A DNA stretch of 5,010 bases from Desulfurococcales archaeon (lineage in GTDB: Archaea; Thermoproteota; Thermoprotei_A; Sulfolobales; WANQ01). The notes beneath the pieces were generated by a model that ran no database searches, had not been told where the DNA came from, and saw nothing but the letters and a program-made list of their open reading frames with translations. Both the position numbers and the translations under genes were made by a program. Below are positions 1 to 5,010 of the stretch, piece after piece. Every line of letters begins with the position of its first letter. Position 1 is the first letter of the stretch. The stretch covers positions 1 through 5,010 of the forward strand of contig JALUDQ010000073.1 of NCBI GenBank assembly GCA_027043985.1, read 5' to 3'.

Positions 1-1953
1 CCTCAATATAGGGGACGGGTACAAAAGGAATTCATAGCCAAGCAGCCACCCAAGCCTTTACCCGAAAGCGAGCAGCAGAGACCGCCAAGTCTAAGAATGT
101 TTGCCTTCGATATAGAAGTATATAGTAAGCAAGGGAGCCCTAATCCTAAGCGTGATCCAGTAATAATAATATCTGCAATGAACGATAGAGGCGATTTAAA
201 ACTATTCGTTGCAGAAGATCACGATGATAGAGAAGTAATAAGGGAATTCGTAGAATACGTTTTAGAATACGATCCAGACATAATAATGGGATACAATAAT
301 AATCACTTCGACTGGCCCTACCTACTCGAACGTGTACATGTACTTGGCTTAAAACTGGATATAGGGAGACGAAAGGATAGCGAGCCAGCAACAAGCGTTT
401 ACGGTCATGTATCTATTGCTGGTAGGCTCAACGTAGACTTATATGATTTTGCTGAAGAAATACCAGAGATAAAAGTGAAGACACTGGAAAATGTAGCCGA
501 CTATCTAGGTGTTATGAAGAAGTCCGAGCGAGTTATAATTGAATGGTACCAGATACCCGAGTTCTGGGATAATCCAAGCAAGCGAAAAATACTATTAAAA
601 TATGCTGAAGACGATGTAAAATCAACCTACGGTTTAGGCGATAAATTCCTACCCTTCGCAATACAGCTTTCAAGTCTCACTGGCCTACCCTTAGACCAAG
701 TAGGTGCTGCAAGCGTTGGATTTAGACTAGAATGGCACTTAATGCGCGCTGCCTACCACTATAATGAACTCGTACCAAATAGAGTAGAGAGACCCTACGA
801 GCCCTATAGAGGCGCAATAGTCTTAGAACCTGTTAGGGGAGTGCACGAGAATATCGCTGTGCTAGACTTTAGCTCCATGTATCCCAACATAATGATAAAA
901 TACAATGTGGGTCCCGATACACTCGTTAGAAACCCCGAGGAATGCGGGGAAAATGGTTGTTGGATAGCACCAGAAGTAGGCCATAGATTCCGGAAAGAAC
1001 CACCAGGATTCTTTAAGAGAGTTCTTGAAACATTACTTAAACTTAGAAGAGAAGTAAAGAACCTCATGAAAAAATATGATCCCGATAGCTATGAGTATCG
1101 TGTATTAAATGAGCGTCAAAAAGCGTTGAAGGTGCTGGCTAATGCAGCTTATGGTTATATGGGCTGGGTAGGTGCGAGATGGTATTGTAAGGAGGGAGCG
1201 GAAGCCGTAACGGCTTGGGGTAGACAAACTATTAGAAAAGCAATTGAGATAGCTAGGAAACTAGGACTCAAGGTGATTTATGGTGATACAGACTCATTGT
1301 TCGTAACATATATTCCAGATAAAGTAGAAAAATTTATCGAGATAATAGAGAAAGAACTAGGATTCGAGATCAAAATAGACAAGATCTATAAAAGAGTATT
1401 CTTCACTGAAGCTAAGAAGAGATACGCTGGTCTCCTAGCTGATGGAAGAATAGACATAGTGGGATTCGAGGCAGTACGTGGAGACTGGTCTGAACTAGCA
1501 AAAGAAGTCCAAGAGAAAATAGTTGAGATAATATTGAAGGAAGGAGATACATCTAAGGCAATAGAATACGTTAGGAAAGTAATAAGTGACTTAACCAATA
1601 ATAAGATACCATTGAATAAACTAATAATATGGAAAACATTATCGAAGAAACTAGAAGAATACAGTGTTGACGCCCCCCATGTTACTGCTGCAAAGAGAAT
1701 GAAGGAGGCGGGATTCGAGGTCAGTAAAGGCGATAAAATAGGATACGTTATTGTAAAAGGTGGTGGCAAGGTCTCATCAAGGGCTTACCCGTACTTTATG
1801 GTTTCAGTCAATGATGTAGACCATAACTACTATATAGATCATCAAATAATACCCGCTGCACTGCGAATTCTAGGATACTTTGGTATAACGGAGAAGCAGC
1901 TAAAGGCTGGTGCGAGGGGGCAGAAAACATTATTTGATTTCTTTAAAAAGTAG
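1..1953 (+). CDS. polB: Family-B DNA polymerase with 3'-5' exonuclease, N-terminus cut by the window edge
   Basis: This is a replicative or repair DNA polymerase with proofreading. The frame is open from base 1, so the ATG at 97 is internal, and 650 residues are visible. Against a usual length near 770-800, the N-terminal domain of roughly 120-150 residues is missing. Exonuclease motifs are complete: ExoI FDIE (D37, E39), ExoII NNNHFD (99-104) and ExoIII YAEDD (201-205). A YxGG-like motif reads YRGA (269-272). Palm motifs follow: A, DFSSMYPNI (289-297); B, KxxxNAAYG (377-385); C, YGDTDS (427-432); then KKRY (472-475). The protein ends in a PCNA-binding peptide, QKTLFDFF (641-648). No intein interrupts motifs A, B or C, the usual insertion sites in archaeal polymerases. 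DFSSMYPNI and YGDTDS suggest the crenarchaeal PolB3 (Dpo3) lineage rather than PolB1; that subclass is inferred from memory of the family. The gene stops with TAG 15 bp from the convergent dnaG. Confidence 0.97.
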   Translation, partial: PQYRGRVQKEFIAKQPPKPLPESEQQRPPSLRMFAFDIEVYSKQGSPNPKRDPVIIISAMNDRGDLKLFVAEDHDDREVIREFVEYVLEYDPDIIMGYNNNHFDWPYLLERVHVLGLKLDIGRRKDSEPATSVYGHVSIAGRLNVDLYDFAEEIPEIKVKTLENVADYLGVMKKSERVIIEWYQIPEFWDNPSKRKILLKYAEDDVKSTYGLGDKFLPFAIQLSSLTGLPLDQVGAASVGFRLEWHLMRAAYHYNELVPNRVERPYEPYRGAIVLEPVRGVHENIAVLDFSSMYPNIMIKYNVGPDTLVRNPEECGENGCWIAPEVGHRFRKEPPGFFKRVLETLLKLRREVKNLMKKYDPDSYEYRVLNERQKALKVLANAAYGYMGWVGARWYCKEGAEAVTAWGRQTIRKAIEIARKLGLKVIYGDTDSLFVTYIPDKVEKFIEIIEKELGFEIKIDKIYKRVFFTEAKKRYAGLLADGRIDIVGFEAVRGDWSELAKEVQEKIVEIILKEGDTSKAIEYVRKVISDLTNNKIPLNKLIIWKTLSKKLEEYSVDAPHVTAAKRMKEAGFEVSKGDKIGYVIVKGGGKVSSRAYPYFMVSVNDVDHNYYIDHQIIPAALRILGYFGITEKQLKAGARGQKTLFDFFKK

Positions 1954-1958
1954 TATGA

Positions 1959-1968
1959 TATGATTAAA

Positions 1969-1973
<5 letters not shown>
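1959..1973. repeat. 15-nt perfect palindrome at the polB/dnaG convergent junction
   Basis: Two 7-nt arms, TATGATT and AATCATA, flank a single central A. The palindrome fills most of the 15-bp gap between the polB stop and the dnaG stop, and it covers the dnaG TGA (1969-1971). It could help end transcripts arriving from both sides or bind a dimeric protein. At this length in AT-rich DNA it may equally be chance. A T5 run on the minus strand (1949-1945, inside the polB end) could serve as a U-rich terminator for dnaG. Confidence 0.3.
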
Positions 1974-3345
<1,372 letters not shown>

Positions 3346-3351
3346 CCTATA

Positions 3352-3357
3352 CACCTT
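3352..3357 (-). promoter_or_regulatory. Shine-Dalgarno site deciding the dnaG start
   Basis: The minus strand reads AAGGTG here, with six bases (TATAGG) before the ATG whose first base is 3345. Its GGTG core fits the anti-Shine-Dalgarno end of archaeal 16S rRNA. The GTG inside this motif is the alternative upstream start and would have no comparable site of its own. Confidence 0.55.
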
Positions 3358-3440
3358 GATTTTTCGGAGAGATTCCTGTTCTCAACCCTATTCTCGTTTA
3401 TGAGATTCATGTTGTAATTATGAGTGTGTGAGGTTACGTG

Positions 3441-4520
3441 TTATCTTGTTAGAGTAGAGGACTTTAAGGTTTCAAGGAGGTTCTTAGCTTCTTTGTTTTC
3501 TTCAAAATATCTTCTAACTGGTTCAAGGAATTTAATTAATGCGTCTGCTGTAGCATTCTTAAGGTCTAGTGGATGTATTTTTCCCTCAACGAATAACTTC
3601 TCTAGCTCATCATAGCTGTAAATGTCTATGGGTCCACCGTATTTCTCGGGTCTCTCAATATGTAGTACAAAATCTTTTTGGGCGAAGAGTATATACTTGT
3701 TTATCTCTATTATAGGGTTAAATCTCACTTCCTTGGCTGGACAGTAAGCCTTCCTTATCTTCCTTCTAATATCCTCTGGGGAATCATGTACTAGGATAGT
3801 AGTCTCTGGTTTAGATTTACTCATTTTTAACTCAACAGCGAATACGTCTTCATCTATCTTTGAGGCATCCATTCTCCTAGCTCCCTGTAATCCCGTTAAT
3901 AATGGTGTGTGGATCGCTATGGGTTTCTTATAGTTGAGTTTCTCCGCTACGTCTCTTGCAAGCATGTGTGCTTTTCTTTGATCAGTTCCACCTAAGGCTA
4001 CATCGACGTCTAGGTAGAAGATATCGGTTACCTGCATAGCCGGGTATATGAGTTTAGAGAAGTCCATTTCTGCTTCTTCTGCTCTACGCCCCATTATGGT
4101 TAAGGCACGCTTCATTCTAGCCAAGGTTGTATTCTTAGCAACACGTAATAGGATTTCCCAGTACCTCTTATCGCTAACCATGTCTTCTGCATCAACAAAG
4201 TTTATCTTTGATACATCTATACCCAGAGCCTTTAAGACGTGCCTTACATATAGAGCATCCTTCTTTATGAGCTCCATATTACCGCCAAGTTTGTCATTGA
4301 TCCAGGCATGCCATGTGGCCTCCAATATAATCATGTCGAAGCCAGCTTCAACTAGATCACGTACCTTCATAGCCCATATAAGCCATCCTATATGGAATAA
4401 TCCGCTTGGCTCGTAACCTATATATGCCCTAGGCTCCTCTTTCTCTTCGAGAAGTCTTTTAAGTTCATCGACAGTTATGATTTCTACGAGATTTCTTGTT
4501 ACTAGCTCAAACCTATTCAT
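3441..4520 (-). CDS. tyrS: Tyrosyl-tRNA synthetase, archaeal type
   Basis: This class I aminoacyl-tRNA synthetase attaches tyrosine to tRNA-Tyr in the cytoplasm; it has 359 residues. The Rossmann fold begins with YIGYEPSG (33-40) and the HIGH-like signature HIGW (43-46). The tyrosine pocket is recognisable as YPAMQVTD (159-166, with Tyr159, Gln163 and Asp166), followed by GGTDQRKAHMLAR (177-189), a block typical of archaeal TyrRS. The ATP loop is KMSKSK (232-237). The C-terminal tRNA-binding part keeps RPEKYGG (290-296) and HPLDLKNA (316-323). The start at 4520 is well fixed: an in-frame TAG ends three bases before the ATG, the next Met is residue 51, and the N-terminus aligns with recalled archaeal TyrRS. 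Only a weak purine-rich site (AAAGGG, 10 nt away) precedes it. About 16 extra residues lie before KMSKS compared with my recollection of the Methanocaldococcus enzyme. TrpRS is excluded by the YxxxQxxD pocket. Confidence 0.97.
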   Translation of the reverse strand: MNRFELVTRNLVEIITVDELKRLLEEKEEPRAYIGYEPSGLFHIGWLIWAMKVRDLVEAGFDMIILEATWHAWINDKLGGNMELIKKDALYVRHVLKALGIDVSKINFVDAEDMVSDKRYWEILLRVAKNTTLARMKRALTIMGRRAEEAEMDFSKLIYPAMQVTDIFYLDVDVALGGTDQRKAHMLARDVAEKLNYKKPIAIHTPLLTGLQGARRMDASKIDEDVFAVELKMSKSKPETTILVHDSPEDIRRKIRKAYCPAKEVRFNPIIEINKYILFAQKDFVLHIERPEKYGGPIDIYSYDELEKLFVEGKIHPLDLKNATADALIKFLEPVRRYFEENKEAKNLLETLKSSTLTR

Positions 4521-4596
4521 GGTCTACGAACCCTTTCTCAGCCATGCTTTAGCATTCTACGTCCTCAATAAACATATCCTAAAATATCAATCCCAG

Positions 4597-4604
4597 ATTA
4601 AAAG
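4597..4604. promoter_or_regulatory. TATA-like box in the pheT-tyrS gap, usable in either direction
   Basis: The plus strand reads ATTAAAAG and the minus strand CTTTTAAT, both near the archaeal TATA consensus. Read on the plus strand, a start about 26 bp downstream would fall near 4626, right at the left edge of the GC-rich element. Read on the minus strand, a start near 4575 would give tyrS a leader of about 55 nt. No strong BRE is visible on either side, so direction is not settled. Confidence 0.3.
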
Positions 4605-4624
4605 TATTCACAGAGGACAAGAGA

Positions 4625-4734
4625 GTAGGGGCGGTGGCTGTCCCCTACCGCTAACACCCGCCCACACTGCGGGCTCTTATAGCCCCTTTTTAGGCGGGCT
4701 CTCTCCGATAGGAGCGGGGTTGACGCCACCGCCC
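4625..4734. ncRNA. Candidate structured non-coding RNA, GC-rich, family unknown
   Basis: The stretch 4629-4734 is 71 of 106 bases G or C in AT-rich surroundings, a known signature of structured RNA genes in AT-rich hyperthermophiles. A perfect 10-bp inverted repeat closes it (GGGCGGTGGC 4629-4638 with GCCACCGCCC 4725-4734). Inside, on paper, are a 4-bp stem (4642-4645/4716-4719), an arm CCCGCC/GGCGGG (4657-4662/4693-4698) capped by hairpin GGGCT-CTTAT-AGCCC (4671-4685), and a small hairpin CTCC-GATA-GGAG (4703-4714). The strand is undecided. The plus strand has a TATA-like box at a fitting distance, while on the minus strand the long arm grows to 9 bp through two G-U pairs and the RNA would be the tyrS leader. 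I see no tRNA T-arm, 5S signatures, C/D boxes, or ACA directly after the basal stem. The rest of the gap (4521-4624 and 4735-4762) is AT-rich and otherwise holds only very short reading frames. Confidence 0.5.
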
Positions 4735-4762
4735 ATTTATTACACATAGTTTACCTGGCTTC

Positions 4763-5010
4763 TTATTTTCTCCGCTTATTCCATATTCCCGTTAGGTTTA
4801 CCTCACATAGTATTATAGGGTATTTTATCTGGAAGAGTTCTAGGATTTCAGGTTTTATTTCTCCGAGAACCCCTCTTTTCTCTCCATCAATAATTATCCT
4901 TGCAGCTCTTCCATTAATGAATAGCTGGTGTTCTATCTTCTTGGACATTACATTGAATCCTAGTGTTCTGAGAGTAGCATATAGTGGTGCTTGTAGGTCT
5001 TCGAAGCTGG
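4763..5010 (-). CDS. pheT: Phenylalanyl-tRNA synthetase beta subunit, C-terminal end only
   Basis: The last 81 codons of a minus-strand gene that enters from the right edge are visible. The frame stays open to 5010, so the Met at 4948 is internal (residue 21 of the visible part). The block FINGRAARI (30-38), then GVLGEIKPEILELF (46-59) and the YP...CE segment (63-69), match the end of the archaeal/eukaryotic-type PheRS beta core. There GRAA, GxxGEIxPE and a hydrophobic YP strand recur. The enzyme is an alpha2-beta2 tetramer that charges tRNA-Phe; beta supplies structure, tRNA contacts and editing, but those domains are off-window. It ends in a basic tail, NKRRK. The next gene on the strand is another synthetase, tyrS, 242 bp on. 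Identification rests on this short conserved tail. No obvious U-rich terminator follows the TAA, so read-through into the GC-rich element is possible. Confidence 0.85.
   Translation of the reverse strand, partial: SFEDLQAPLYATLRTLGFNVMSKKIEHQLFINGRAARIIIDGEKRGVLGEIKPEILELFQIKYPIILCEVNLTGIWNKRRK

Noticed and set aside
289..1296. Intein or intron in polB
   Set aside because: The reading frame passes through motifs A, B and C without interruption.
4048..4416. 122-codon plus-strand frame opposite tyrS
   Set aside because: It is the antisense shadow of strongly conserved TyrRS coding sequence.
4629..4734. GC-rich element as a tRNA, 5S rRNA, or H/ACA or C/D guide RNA
   Set aside because: There is no TTC T-loop or anticodon arm layout and no 5S loop signatures. 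C and D boxes are absent, and no ACA directly follows the basal stem (the nearest is at 4742).
4629..4734. GC-rich element as a small transposon-derived repeat with terminal inverted repeats
   Set aside because: No target-site duplication flanks it, and the interior contains further nested pairing that fits an RNA fold better. Copy number in the genome would be needed to reopen this.
4477..4749. 90-codon plus-strand open frame across the tyrS start and the GC-rich element
   Set aside because: It overlaps the tyrS N-terminus in antisense and runs through an inverted repeat. The product is a low-complexity string of Pro, Gly and Leu that resembles no family I know.

Overview
The window comes from an AT-rich archaeon, most likely a hyperthermophilic crenarchaeon of the Desulfurococcales type. 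The evidence is an archaeal family-B DNA polymerase with a C-terminal PCNA-binding peptide, an archaeal (exosome-type) DnaG with Toprim motifs, and archaeal-type tyrosyl- and phenylalanyl-tRNA synthetases. Other signs are heavy use of ATA, AGA and AGG codons, very tight gene spacing, and one sharply GC-rich non-coding island in an otherwise AT-rich sequence. The order-level assignment is inferred from general protein character and is not proved.

Layout. Bases 1-1953 (+) hold most of a family-B DNA polymerase (polB); its N-terminus lies before the window. Fifteen bases after its stop it meets, tail to tail, the 3' end of dnaG (minus, 3345 to 1969). Upstream of dnaG on the same strand, after a 95-bp gap, is tyrS (minus, 4520 to 3441). 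A 242-bp non-coding gap (4521-4762) follows. Beyond it is the last 81 codons of pheT (minus, entering from the right edge and ending at 4763). On the minus strand the order is therefore pheT, GC-rich element, tyrS, dnaG.

The genes cover core information processing. PolB is a proofreading replicative or repair polymerase tied to PCNA. DnaG is the archaeal Toprim protein known both as a primase-like enzyme and as an exosome subunit. TyrRS and PheRS charge tRNAs. Every protein gene looks intact, and no mobile element, CRISPR array or tRNA was seen.

The least explained part is the pheT-tyrS gap. It carries an element of about 106 bp (4629-4734, 71 of 106 bases G or C) bounded by a perfect 10-bp inverted repeat. 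It folds on paper into a branched structure, and its left edge also has a competing 7-bp hairpin (4625-4648). It matches no tRNA, 5S, SRP, RNase P, C/D or clear H/ACA pattern I could recognise. It is the best candidate here for an undescribed structured RNA or a leader element of tyrS.
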